A DNA stretch of 64,000 nt from CAZCDS01 sp964497585 (GTDB lineage Bacteria; Desulfobacterota; Desulfomonilia; Desulfomonilales; Desulfomonilaceae): contig CAZCDS010000028.1 in NCBI GenBank assembly GCA_964497585.1, positions 1 to 64,000 on the forward strand, in the 5' to 3' direction. Shown here piece by piece: positions 1 to 8,462 of this stretch (position 1 is its first letter; every line of letters begins with the position of its first letter). The position numbers and the translations under genes are program-made. The notes beneath the pieces are model-generated. The model had not been told where the DNA came from and did no database searches. It saw only the letters and a program-made list of their open reading frames with translations.

Positions 1-56
1 TTCATACGCGATATCGCGCGCTTACGACGTGGTCACGGTTTTGCAACCGCCTGTAC

Positions 57-1229
57 CTAGTTCGTATAGAGGAGGAATCGAGAACGTACGGACCGAAACT
101 CATCGAGATCGGTTTGCCAGGATCTTTCCATATCGAGCACGGACCGCCCTGCTTCCAGATCCCTTCGGACCCGCGGATCGCCCAAGATCACGTCGATAGG
201 CAACTTGTCGTACTCATACTCATAGGGTGGATCGGACCACCTGAATTCCTTCGGGTAGAGCTTTAGCACTGCGGACAGCATCGCCAGACCGAAACGATAG
301 GGTCGAAACGCTTTACGGTCGGTCACGTGAATCTGGAACCCCCGGCACGTCTCACCGGACCATTTGTTGAACGTTGGCCTGAATTGCGCAGCCCGCAGTA
401 TGGCCCCTTCGAGCGCGGCCGGTTCCAGGGCTTCAACCAGTTCGACCGGATCAATGTAGGGCGCGCCGAATATCTCGAATGGCCTGGTCGTGCCCCTGCC
501 TTCGGAAAGATTCGTCCCTTCCAGCATGACCTGGCCCGGGTAAACGACCGCTGTCTCCACGGTCGGTATGTTGGGAGAAGGGAGCACCCACGGCAGACCT
601 GTTGCTTCGAAATAGTCGCGTCGGTCCCAACCACCCGTGCGCACGACGTCGACGCGGCATCCGACAGAATGAACCTCATTGTACAGCATCATCAGCTCGC
701 CGACGGTCATACCGTGGCGCATGGGAATCGGATGAGGGCCTACGAAGGACGCATACCCGGGGTCCAGGAGGTTGCCTTCCACCTCCATTCCGTTGATCGG
801 ATTCGGCCGATCGAGGATGATCACTCTCTTGTCCGCGTCAGCCGCCGCCTCCATGAGGCGGAGGACCGTTGTCGCGAAGGTATAGACCCTTGTTCCCACG
901 TCCTGGATGTCCACAAGGATCGTGTCGACCTCCGCGAGCATTTCCTTGGTAGGCTTACGGGTGTTTGAATAAAGGCTGAAAATCGGTATACCGAGCCCGT
1001 GGTGGGGCGCGTGATCCGTCTCTATCATGTTGTCCTGCTCGGTGCCACCCGCGCCGTGCTGGGGGCCGAACAATGCGTTGAGCCGTCCGGGAAACGCCTC
1101 GTCCAAAAGGTCCGCCGCCCCGCGCAACCGAGCGTCCACAGAGGCCTGATTGCAGAGCAACCCTAACCGCCCCGCATCTGCCAGGAGTTCCCGTTCCTTC
1201 AGAATTCGTTCAAGACCGGTAACAACCAT
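57..1229 (-). CDS. namZ: DUF1343 family exo-beta-N-acetylmuramidase-like protein
   Basis: A 390-residue protein of the DUF1343 family, whose characterised member NamZ removes terminal N-acetylmuramic acid from peptidoglycan fragments. Family blocks are visible in order: NQASVD near residue 27, FGPQHG at 54-59, VDIQDVGTRVYTF near 106, LDRPNPING at 139-147, and a late LPSPNIPT/EGTNLSEGRGT block. I see no signal peptide, unlike many family members that are exported, so it may act on recycled muropeptides in the cytoplasm. It is the last gene of a minus-strand run; the start ATG has only a weak ribosome site. The family is clear from the motifs; the muramidase activity is carried over from NamZ. 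Confidence 0.85.
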   Translation of the reverse strand: MVVTGLERILKERELLADAGRLGLLCNQASVDARLRGAADLLDEAFPGRLNALFGPQHGAGGTEQDNMIETDHAPHHGLGIPIFSLYSNTRKPTKEMLAEVDTILVDIQDVGTRVYTFATTVLRLMEAAADADKRVIILDRPNPINGMEVEGNLLDPGYASFVGPHPIPMRHGMTVGELMMLYNEVHSVGCRVDVVRTGGWDRRDYFEATGLPWVLPSPNIPTVETAVVYPGQVMLEGTNLSEGRGTTRPFEIFGAPYIDPVELVEALEPAALEGAILRAAQFRPTFNKWSGETCRGFQIHVTDRKAFRPYRFGLAMLSAVLKLYPKEFRWSDPPYEYEYDKLPIDVILGDPRVRRDLEAGRSVLDMERSWQTDLDEFRSVRSRFLLYTN

Positions 1230-1655
1230 TGATTGGAGTTCACCGTTTCAGATGTGCCACCGGACTATGCCGATGCGTTTTGTGAGAAGTGAGTTTGATC
1301 CCGCGTCCCGTGGAACGCGGAATTGAGGAGGAACGCTGAACAGACTCTTTCCCCAAGAAACGACTCCCTTGCATTCTTTCGTTTCTCCCTCGAGACGCAA
1401 CTGTTCACCGCGAGGCAGACATCGGGCTCCAATTAGTCTTTTCGAAATCCAGACTTGGACTCTATCCAGGCCGCTCTATCTGGCTCGGCCCCCTTTCAAC
1501 CATACCTGTAGGTGACCGCCAGCAGGTGACGGCCGCCACGGGTCTTCGACGAAGCCGGCCGCTCAACCGGCCAGAAACCATAGAGTTTTTGGGGAGGGGT
1601 CCGTGGAGGGCGTTTTTGCAAAAACGCCCTCCCCGGTGAACTCTTACCTCAAAAC
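1230..1655. other. intergenic stretch with a perfect palindrome
   Basis: No gene is supported here; short open frames have no recognisable motifs or ribosome sites. The one clear structure is the 28-base palindrome at 1605-1632, listed separately. The rest is unremarkable sequence upstream of namZ. Confidence 0.6.
1605..1632. terminator. 28-bp perfect palindrome, likely terminator
   Basis: Two 14-base arms, GGAGGGCGTTTTTG and its exact complement, meet with no loop bases. It lies 23 bases beyond the stop of the minus-strand holin-like gene at 1656. The T5/A5 tracts lie inside the arms, so it is not a textbook terminator, but position and stem strength suggest 3' end formation for that gene. 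A protein-binding dyad is the alternative. Confidence 0.5.
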
Positions 1656-2084
1656 CTACTCCCACTTGCCGTCCCTGCCACGGTGCAGCTCTATGGAGTC
1701 CGGATCGCGGCGGCGTCTGATCCACACGGTCTGTTCACCCATTTCGCCGGCAATGGCGAAGTTCATAATCCAGGAAACCACAGACACGATGAGTGACCCA
1801 AGGAGAGCGGACCAGAAGGAATCTATATGGAGACCGGACACGACGGCCCCAGCCAGTTCGAAGAGCAGCGCGTTGATGACGAGAATGAAGACGCCCAGGG
1901 TGAGTACCGTAAGCGGCAGGGTCAAAATGATGAGAATGGGGCGTACGAGCGCATTGAGAACGCCCAGAATTGCAGCGGCCGCAAGAGCCGTCCCGAATCC
2001 TTCGACCCTCACCCCGGAAATGACGTGAGGGATGACCATGATGGCAAGCGTTGTTATGAGCCAACGAATGAGAATGCCGGGCAT
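1656..2084 (-). CDS. phage-holin family 4 (Mycobacterium-type) small membrane protein
   Basis: A 142-residue integral membrane protein with about four hydrophobic helices between residues 1 and 115 and a charged C-terminal tail containing RRRRD. The order IRWLITTLAIMV, then LNALVRPILIILTLPL, then LGVFILVINALLF is typical of the widespread phage_holin_4 (YvlD-like) family, in which the NALVRPIL segment is a hallmark. Function in bacteria is unknown; despite the name it is not evidence of a prophage. An AAGGA ribosome site lies about seven bases before the ATG. A palindrome follows the stop codon. Confidence 0.85.
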   Translation of the reverse strand: MPGILIRWLITTLAIMVIPHVISGVRVEGFGTALAAAAILGVLNALVRPILIILTLPLTVLTLGVFILVINALLFELAGAVVSGLHIDSFWSALLGSLIVSVVSWIMNFAIAGEMGEQTVWIRRRRDPDSIELHRGRDGKWE

Positions 2085-2177
2085 GCTGAGTCCTTCCCCA
2101 GTTGATGACCTGGTCTTCCTCGGGCTTCACAGCGAGCCGCGTCCAGCGCCACGAAGGGAGAGACACGGGGCTCTTCG

Positions 2178-2924
2178 TCACTCCTTACTCGACTTCACGA
2201 ATGGCGCCACAAGATCGATCGGGACAGGGAAGATCGTCGTGGAATTCCTCTCGGTTGCCACTTCCGCGAGGGTCTGCAGGAATCTGAGCTGCAACGCCAT
2301 CGGTTCCTTCGAAATGATGGTGGCGGCCTCCTGAAGCCTACTGGCAGCCTGAAATTCACCTTCGGCTGCGATCACCTTGGCTCTTCGTTCACGTTCCGCC
2401 TCGGCCTGGCGTGCGATGGCCCTTTGCATCTCGCTCGGCAGGTCTATGTGTTTGACCTCCACCGCACTCACCTTGACACCCCAGGGATCTGTTTGGCGGT
2501 CCAGAATCTCCTGGAGTTCCACATTGATCTTTTCCCGTTCCGAGAGCAAATCATCAAGCTCCGACTGACCGCAAACGCTCCTGAGGGTCGTTTGAGCAAG
2601 CTGAGACGTCGCGTACAGATAGGTTTCTACTTCGATCACCGCCTTGATGGGGTCCATGACTCTGAAGTAGATGACGGCATTTACCTTGACTGAGACGTTG
2701 TCCCGGGTGATCACGTCCTGCGGTGGCACGTCCATGGCGACGGTTCGCAGGCTGACTCTCACCATACGATCGACGATCGGAATCAGGATGATCAAACCCG
2801 GCCCCTTGAGCTGGATGACCCTCCCTAGACGAAAGATGACGCCTCGCTCGTACTCGTTGAGAATCTTGATCGCCATGAACAGGAAAATGACAATCAGGAA
2901 AATAATGACTGCTATCGCAACCAT
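2178..2924 (-). CDS. slipin, SPFH/band 7 membrane-anchored protein
   Basis: A 248-residue stomatin-like slipin: an N-terminal membrane anchor (residues 1-20, rich in I/F/L) is followed by an SPFH domain with NEYERGVIFRLGR, GPGLIILIPIVDRM, VDVPPQDVITRDNVSVKVNAV-type strands and a C-terminal helix with RQAEAERERRAKVIAAEGE. Slipins form oligomeric scaffolds in membrane microdomains. The start chosen at 2924 has AGGAGG five bases upstream; a longer frame begins seven codons earlier without a site. The neighbour upstream on the same strand is NfeD, the usual genomic partner of prokaryotic slipins, so the two probably act together, as a protease-scaffold pair. Confidence 0.92.
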   Translation of the reverse strand: MVAIAVIIFLIVIFLFMAIKILNEYERGVIFRLGRVIQLKGPGLIILIPIVDRMVRVSLRTVAMDVPPQDVITRDNVSVKVNAVIYFRVMDPIKAVIEVETYLYATSQLAQTTLRSVCGQSELDDLLSEREKINVELQEILDRQTDPWGVKVSAVEVKHIDLPSEMQRAIARQAEAERERRAKVIAAEGEFQAASRLQEAATIISKEPMALQLRFLQTLAEVATERNSTTIFPVPIDLVAPFVKSSKE

Positions 2925-3193
2925 GTTCCTCCTCCTTTGGCCCAAAAAGGGATGGCGAGAATCCGTGAATTAGCATCCGATCGTTCAGGTACAACTTTAA
3001 CCTGCATCATGGCCTATTGACCCATTCCGCGTCAACATTTGTCTTGAATCGGCATTGCAGTGTCGATCCGATCCCACGAACCGGCTGCTATCGATCCGGG
3101 AGAAAGCACGTGACGTCCGTTCAGCACGTGGAATCCGAACTCACGCCGGCCATCTCCTGCAGGGCATACGCACGGTTCCGGACGATGAGCGTG

Positions 3194-4510
3194 CTAGTCA
3201 CGGGTCACGACCATATGAAGACTCTCTACCCGGATCACCCGGATCTTTTCACCCTTAGGGATGAGGGTGTCGGAGCGAGCGTTCCAGTATTCACCGTGGA
3301 CGAAGACCTTGCCTCCGTCCGCGACGTCGGTGACCGCTACTCCCACCTCGCCCACGAGCCCGATTTCGCCAGTCTGCGGTTTGCGCATTTGAGCCTTCAC
3401 AGCCAGGCCCATGACCACGATAATCGCGGTGGAGACCACTCCGACGGTAGGAAGTATGACCGACCACGAAACTCTCGCGGCACTCTCACCCGATCCAAAC
3501 AGCATGACGGACCCCAGAACCAGGCATGTTATGCCCCCGATACTCAGCAAACCGAACGACGTTATCTTCACTTCAAGAATGAAGAGGACAATAGCCAGGA
3601 GGATGAGCATCACTCCGACGTAGTTAACGGGCAACTGCTGCATCGCGTAGAACCCCAGGAGCAGGCAAATCGCGCCGGCTACCCCGGGGAAGATGAGGCC
3701 GGGATTGTAGAATTCCACCATGAGCCCGAGTAAACCCGCCATCAGGAGAAGATATGCGGCATTCGGATTGGCCACGGCATCGAGGATCTTGAAACGCAGG
3801 CCAGCGCGGAGCTTCTCGACTTGCGCGTTCTTCGTTTTCAGCGTTATCACCTTGCCGAGTTTCTTGATCTTGCGCCCGTCCACTTTGTTCAGGAGATCCG
3901 GCACCGATGTGGCAATCACGTCGATTGCGTTGAGCTTCAGCGCCTCTTCGGCCGTCGCCGAGACACTTTCTCTGATGGTGCTCTCCACCCATTTTGCATT
4001 GCGTCCCTTTTCCGTGACGATGCCCCGTATGTACGCGGTGATGTCATTGAGGACTTTTTCGGACATGGTTCCCGAAATATCCTGTCCCGCGCCCGTAACC
4101 GGGTGAGCCGCTCCGATATTCGTGCCCGGCGCCATCGCGGCCACATCCGCGCAGAAGGTGATCAGGGCCCCCGCGGACGAGGCGGATGATCCGCTCGGCG
4201 CCACGTAGACGATCACCGGAACCTTCGCATTTATCATTGCCTTGACAATGGTCTTGGTGGTCGTGAGCACGCCGCCGGGCGTGTCGAGCCGTATCACCAA
4301 TGCGGCTGCATGCTTCTCTTCCGCCCTCCTGATTCCCTTCTCGATATAGTCCGCGGACGCCGGATTGATCGATCCATCCACATCCACCAGTATCACAAGC
4401 GGTCGGGAGTCCCCAGCCTTCTTATCCGAGAAGACCCGATCGGCGTTCACCAGCAGGACCAATCCCATGAGGACCAGGAAAAGCGTTGGAAAGAGTCTCT
4501 TCAGATTCAT
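3194..4510 (-). CDS. nfeD: NfeD-family membrane protein with ClpP-like serine protease domain
   Basis: A 438-residue long-form NfeD. An N-terminal signal/anchor (residues 5-24) precedes a ClpP-class protease domain with GGVLTTTKTIVKAM and the nucleophile region APSGSSASSAGALI, then GTNIGAAHPV. A cluster of four or five membrane helices covers about residues 235-365, and the C-terminus is an OB-fold (GLVGEVGVAVTDV to VRVIRVES-like strands). Homologues cleave stomatin-type proteins. Its ATG overlaps the TGA of the UDG gene upstream, so it is translationally coupled; the slipin gene follows 269 bases downstream. Identity is clear; the substrate being the adjacent slipin is inference. Confidence 0.92.
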   Translation of the reverse strand: MNLKRLFPTLFLVLMGLVLLVNADRVFSDKKAGDSRPLVILVDVDGSINPASADYIEKGIRRAEEKHAAALVIRLDTPGGVLTTTKTIVKAMINAKVPVIVYVAPSGSSASSAGALITFCADVAAMAPGTNIGAAHPVTGAGQDISGTMSEKVLNDITAYIRGIVTEKGRNAKWVESTIRESVSATAEEALKLNAIDVIATSVPDLLNKVDGRKIKKLGKVITLKTKNAQVEKLRAGLRFKILDAVANPNAAYLLLMAGLLGLMVEFYNPGLIFPGVAGAICLLLGFYAMQQLPVNYVGVMLILLAIVLFILEVKITSFGLLSIGGITCLVLGSVMLFGSGESAARVSWSVILPTVGVVSTAIIVVMGLAVKAQMRKPQTGEIGLVGEVGVAVTDVADGGKVFVHGEYWNARSDTLIPKGEKIRVIRVESLHMVVTRD

Positions 4511-5205
4511 GGCTTATTTCCGGAATCCGGAACCGGGATGCCCAACTCAGCCATGACCATCTTCAGGTCGGCCCACGCGTCGGCTTTCCAGCGTCGGTCA
4601 CCCTCGTTCCGGAGGAGAAAGGAGGGATGATAGGTCGGCATAACCGGGATGCCTTTCCAGGACTGGAATTTCCCCCTCAGTTTGCCCATGGGCGCGTTCG
4701 TTTCAAGAAGCGTCGACGCGGCCACCCGTCCGAGCGGGACTATCACGTCGGGGGCAACGGCCTGTACCTGGGCTTCGAGAAACGGGAAACAGGTCTCAAT
4801 CTCATCATTTTTCGGATTACGATTCTGCGGAGGCCGGCACTTGACCACATTGGCGATGTACACGTCAGACCGCTGAAAGGTCATCGCTTCGATCATCTTG
4901 GTGAGCAAGCGGCCGGCGCGACCGACGAAGGGTCGCCCCTGAAGGTCCTCGTCCCGCCCCGGACCTTCGCCGATGAACATCAGCCGTGCCCCGGGATTTC
5001 CCTCGCCAAAGACGATGGTGGTCCGTGTCTCGTGGAGTCGACACCGAGTGCAATCCCCGAGATCGGCTCGAATCGATACCAAATCCGGTGCGGCTCCCTC
5101 TCGAGCCGGGGGAGCGGAAAGCCGCACCTCACGGACTCCGAGGGCTACCTGGTACCGGAGATAGGCCAGCGCGGGATCGATCCAATTTTCCGAATGTTCA
5201 TTCAT
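4507..5205 (-). CDS. family 4 uracil-DNA glycosylase (4Fe-4S)
   Basis: A 232-residue type 4 (thermostable/Fe-S) uracil-DNA glycosylase that removes uracil from DNA. The N-terminal third has CTRCRLHETRT, then GEGPGRDEDLQGRPFVGRAG, the uracil pocket; NVVKCRPPQNRNP and ETCFPFL give the remaining cluster cysteines (CxxC, then C, then C). The active-site loop MPTYHPSFLLRN contains the catalytic His-Pro-Ser. It sits between coaBC (29-base gap) and nfeD (stop/start overlap), so it is expressed in one operon with them. Confidence 0.93.
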   Translation of the reverse strand: MNEHSENWIDPALAYLRYQVALGVREVRLSAPPAREGAAPDLVSIRADLGDCTRCRLHETRTTIVFGEGNPGARLMFIGEGPGRDEDLQGRPFVGRAGRLLTKMIEAMTFQRSDVYIANVVKCRPPQNRNPKNDEIETCFPFLEAQVQAVAPDVIVPLGRVAASTLLETNAPMGKLRGKFQSWKGIPVMPTYHPSFLLRNEGDRRWKADAWADLKMVMAELGIPVPDSGNKP

Positions 5206-5234
5206 GGGTGCTATTCACTGGGAAGATAGCGGGA

Positions 5235-6479
5235 TCAGGCCTTCTTCCCCGCCCTTCCGTTGCGAGGCTTTCCCGGCTTCGAACCGGTCAAGCTGCCCCG
5301 TAATTCTCGAACTCTGTCCAGAATCAGATCCGCCACCGCTTCCTTGGGCATGATCTCCATCTGCTCCTCCTCGCCCGAGCGATGGAGGAGACGGACGATG
5401 TTGGTGTCGTGATTGAATCCCGCACCTGGTTTGCTCACGTCATTGAGCACCAGCATGTCGAGATTCTTCTCCTTGAGCTTCTTTCTCCCATTCTTCAGCA
5501 CGTCCGAGGTTTCTGCGGCGAACCCCACGAGTATCTGGTCCCTGCGCTTGTTCTTTCCCAGGTTGAGCAGAATGTCGGGGGTCTTCACCAATTCGATAGA
5601 AGAGCCGATCCGCTCCTTTTTGAGCTTCTTCCCGCTCTGTACGCTCGGGCGGAAATCCGCGACCGCTGCGGCCTTTATTACGACTCCCATCTCAGGTGCG
5701 AGTTCCATCACCTTGTCGTGCATATCCTGAGCGGTTCTCACGGCCACGTGTTTGACGCCGCGTGGAGCATCCACCTTCATGGGGCCCGCAACGAGCGTGA
5801 CGTCGGCTCCCCGACAAGCCGCACGTCGAGCCACCGCGACTCCCATTTTCCCCGAGGAGAGATTCGTGATGAACCGCACGGGATCGAGCGGTTCCTCGGT
5901 CGGGCCCGAGGTCACCAGTATGCGCTCTCCCACAAGGTCATCCGGCCCGAGCATCCGGTCGATTTCCTGGACGATTATCTCCGGATCCGGCATTCGGCCT
6001 TCGCCTTCCCATCCGCAGGCGAGCCATCCCTCGTCGGGCTCCAAGATCCGGTACCCCAGCTTTTTGAGCTTCTCCAGATTATCCCGGAAAATGGGATTGC
6101 GGTACATGTTTACGTTCATAGAGGGGCATATCAGGACCGGGCACGTGACTGCCATGAGCACCGTGGTCAGCATGTTGTCCGCGATGCCTGCAGCGAGTTT
6201 GCCCACGGTGTTCGCGGTTGCGGGAGCGATCACCGCCAAGTCCGCTCGGTCAGCAAGGGAAATGTGGTCTACTTGCGGCTGATACCGCTCGTGCCACATA
6301 TCGTCGTGGACTCTGTTTTGACTCAACGTCGCGAGCGTCAAGGGCGTGACAAACTGGGTCGCGGCTTGCGTCATTACCACGTGCACGTCCCTGTCTGCTT
6401 TCTTGAGCAGGCGCACCAGGAGCGGCGTTTTATAGGCCGCGATCCCACCGGTAATTCCCAGAAGCACTGTTGCGCTCAT
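5235..6479 (-). CDS. coaBC: bifunctional phosphopantothenoylcysteine decarboxylase / phosphopantothenate-cysteine ligase
   Basis: A 414-residue CoaBC, carrying out two successive steps of coenzyme A synthesis. The N-terminal flavin-dependent CoaC half shows GITGGIAAYK, the catalytic histidine in QVDHISLAD, the PSMNVNM substrate clamp and LACGWEGEGRM with the active cysteine. The C-terminal CoaB half starts near residue 187 with ILVTSGPTEEPLDPVRFITN and has AAAVADFRP and NDVSKPGAGF. The start at 6479 begins directly at MSATVLLGITGG and has GGAG upstream; the open frame extends 27 codons further without support. It heads a coaBC-udg-nfeD run. Confidence 0.95.
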   Translation of the reverse strand: MSATVLLGITGGIAAYKTPLLVRLLKKADRDVHVVMTQAATQFVTPLTLATLSQNRVHDDMWHERYQPQVDHISLADRADLAVIAPATANTVGKLAAGIADNMLTTVLMAVTCPVLICPSMNVNMYRNPIFRDNLEKLKKLGYRILEPDEGWLACGWEGEGRMPDPEIIVQEIDRMLGPDDLVGERILVTSGPTEEPLDPVRFITNLSSGKMGVAVARRAACRGADVTLVAGPMKVDAPRGVKHVAVRTAQDMHDKVMELAPEMGVVIKAAAVADFRPSVQSGKKLKKERIGSSIELVKTPDILLNLGKNKRRDQILVGFAAETSDVLKNGRKKLKEKNLDMLVLNDVSKPGAGFNHDTNIVRLLHRSGEEEQMEIMPKEAVADLILDRVRELRGSLTGSKPGKPRNGRAGKKA

Positions 6480-6776
6480 CAATGACTGCTCCGCGTGTCC
6501 AAATCCGCTGAAGAACCTCCGAGGCATCCGGAGGGCGGCAGGTAAACCCCGCTTAACCACCCTTGATCACTGAGAACCTCCGAGCTTTACTATAGCAGTG
6601 GCCCATGATGGTGTCAACGAGCCCCGAGGTCTCCGCGGCGGCCACGATTCGCGGGACTGTCGCGGTTGACAGAATCGAACCGCTTGTGTATCAATGTTCC
6701 GACCAACGGAACCGGCCTTGTGATCGAGCTGTCTCAGTCGCCATGAGTGGGACCGTTCCGTTCCCAACCTTTCGGT
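6480..6776. other. intergenic region between coaBC and tRNA-Arg
   Basis: This 297-base gap separates the minus-strand coaBC start from the plus-strand tRNA. It holds the tRNA promoter candidate at 6666-6694. No open frame here has a recognisable product. Confidence 0.6.
6666..6694 (+). promoter_or_regulatory. sigma70-type promoter for tRNA-Arg
   Basis: A consensus -35 TTGACA (6666-6671) is followed after exactly 17 bases by TATCAA (6689-6694), a four-of-six match to the -10 consensus. Transcription would start near 6701, giving a leader of about 75 bases before the mature tRNA. Confidence 0.55.
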
Positions 6777-6853
<77 letters not shown>

Positions 6854-7046
6854 GAAGATTCCTAAAATGCCGCGGACTTGGAAGCCTCTTGCTCGGCGGT
6901 TCTCCTTTTGCGTATAACCATTGCGTGAGTTTTGTATCTTTCGGGAGGCTCGACCGTCTTCGCCGCGGCAACGAGAGTTGCAGCCGCAGGCCGGGAAGCG
7001 CTGCCCGAACACATGCGGAATGTTGCCCTGCACCCGGTGGACGGTT

Positions 7047-7715
7047 ATGATGGATGAATATCAGAAATCGATCAAATTGAAGTTCCGTATCCTTGCGGGA
7101 TTCTATGACTTGTTTGACCTGGCTTTCCTTCTGGGAAAGGATGTCAATCCCAGGCGCGCCTTGGCCCGAAAAATACCGAATGACCGAATCCGGATATTGG
7201 ACGTTTGCGTCGGAACAGCCAATAGTGCCCTACAGGTCGCTTTGGCCAACGAAAACAATCGCATCATCGGCGTAGATATCTCCCGGGATATGATCACGGT
7301 AGCGGAGAGGAAGATACGGGCTGAGGGCATAACGAACCTTTCCATCGAGAATATGAACGCAACCGGGATGAGCTTTGAGGACGGAGAGTTCGACGTTGTC
7401 ATGGTTTCCTTTGGGCTCCACGAAATGAGCTATGATCTCATGCGGGAGGTCTTGGCGGAGATGAGCCGGGTTCTGAAGTCTGAAGGCTCACTATTTATCA
7501 TTGACTACGAGCGGGCGTCGAGTCACGTGATGAATCTCTGTTTCTCCCTCTATTTAAGGATATTCGAGCCCCCGCACATGTCTGAATTCCTCGACTATGA
7601 TTGGCGGAAGATCCTTCGAGAGGTTGGTTGTATGGTGAGCAGTACAGAGAATTACCGGTTTTCCAAGCTCATAACAGCGGTAAAGTGCAGAAACCCCTTG
7701 ACTGAGCCGTTGTGA
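7047..7715 (+). CDS. class I SAM-dependent methyltransferase (UbiE-like)
   Basis: A 222-residue methyltransferase of the UbiE/COQ5-like class. SAM motif I is RILDVCVGTANSALQVA (residues about 48-64), followed by the acidic GVDISRD loop, the NMNATGMSFEDGEFDVVMVSFGLHEM block and the motif III-like VLKSEGSLFIIDYE. The N-terminal segment YDLFDLAFLLGKD resembles the substrate-side helix of UbiE-type enzymes. The ATG at 7047 is followed at once by a second ATG at 7050; either may be used. The methyl acceptor cannot be read from sequence. The PAP2 gene follows on the same strand after 41 bases. Confidence 0.85.
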   Translation: MMDEYQKSIKLKFRILAGFYDLFDLAFLLGKDVNPRRALARKIPNDRIRILDVCVGTANSALQVALANENNRIIGVDISRDMITVAERKIRAEGITNLSIENMNATGMSFEDGEFDVVMVSFGLHEMSYDLMREVLAEMSRVLKSEGSLFIIDYERASSHVMNLCFSLYLRIFEPPHMSEFLDYDWRKILREVGCMVSSTENYRFSKLITAVKCRNPLTEPL

Positions 7716-7756
7716 ACCCTCGCTGATTCAGGTACGGAGGAGTCCAAGGAGACCTG

Positions 7757-8395
7757 ATGCTCAAAGAGAAGATCTGGATAGCACTGCTTGGGGTGTCCGT
7801 GATATTGATCTTTTGGGCCGGGTACTCGTCACGTTTCCCCGGCGACGTGCCGATCGCTTTGTTCGTGCAGCGAATTGCGTCTCCCACTCCGGAATGGGCG
7901 AACTGGATTACCGCGACTGCCAAGTTCCCGTGGAACGTTGTCATCCTTTGCGTTACGGTCCTGGTCTCTTGGAGATTGGCTGGTTGGCGTGCTGCCGTGC
8001 TCGCCTTGGCCTGTTTCGCCGGCATGTGGGTCGTCGGCAAGGGGCTTGGGTCAGTGGTCGCGCGACCTCGCCCCTCTCCGGATCTGATCCATGTGGCCAA
8101 GAAGCTCTCAGGATATTCATTTCCATCGGGTTTTGCCCTGACCTATGCTTCAACCATAGGATTCCTGGCAGTCCTCTTTGGTCAACAGACGTCGGGATTC
8201 CTCCGGGCCGCGGCGATTGTCGTGTGCGGTGTATTACTGGCAATCGGATGGGCCGCTCGTGTCGCGCTGGGTGCTCATTGGCCGAGTGACGTGATTTTGT
8301 CCTATCTGATCGCCCTCCTTTGGGCTTGTTTTTTGGTCCGATTCCTCAACCGCGGGACAGCAGTTGCCGGTGGGAACAACACTGAGCGGAGATGA
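7757..8395 (+). CDS. PAP2-family membrane phosphatase-like protein
   Basis: A 212-residue membrane protein with an N-terminal anchor and five or so helices. Motif 3 of lipid phosphatases is intact: ARVALGAHWPSD supplies the Arg, the catalytic His and the Asp in the right spacing. Motif 2 reads FPSGF where the family has PSGH, and the lysine of motif 1 is not at its usual distance from ARPRP, so two of the usual active-site residues are missing or shifted. Lipid-phosphate phosphatases of this fold act on undecaprenyl or phosphatidate phosphates; activity here is doubtful. It overlaps no gene; the acyl-CoA ligase starts 67 bases on. Confidence 0.85.
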   Translation: MLKEKIWIALLGVSVILIFWAGYSSRFPGDVPIALFVQRIASPTPEWANWITATAKFPWNVVILCVTVLVSWRLAGWRAAVLALACFAGMWVVGKGLGSVVARPRPSPDLIHVAKKLSGYSFPSGFALTYASTIGFLAVLFGQQTSGFLRAAAIVVCGVLLAIGWAARVALGAHWPSDVILSYLIALLWACFLVRFLNRGTAVAGGNNTERR

Positions 8396-8462
8396 TTTCC
8401 GGGATACTGTTCTTGTCCGTCTACGCGGAATTTTCGTAACCGCTCGCCATTGGGAGGAGATC

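Noticed and set aside
1656..2084. holin-like gene as sign of a prophage
   Set aside because: The family is a common chromosomal membrane protein and no other phage gene is near.
5382..6485. 367-codon plus-strand frame opposite coaBC
   Set aside because: His/Arg-rich shadow of a conserved gene with intact catalytic motifs; no ribosome site.
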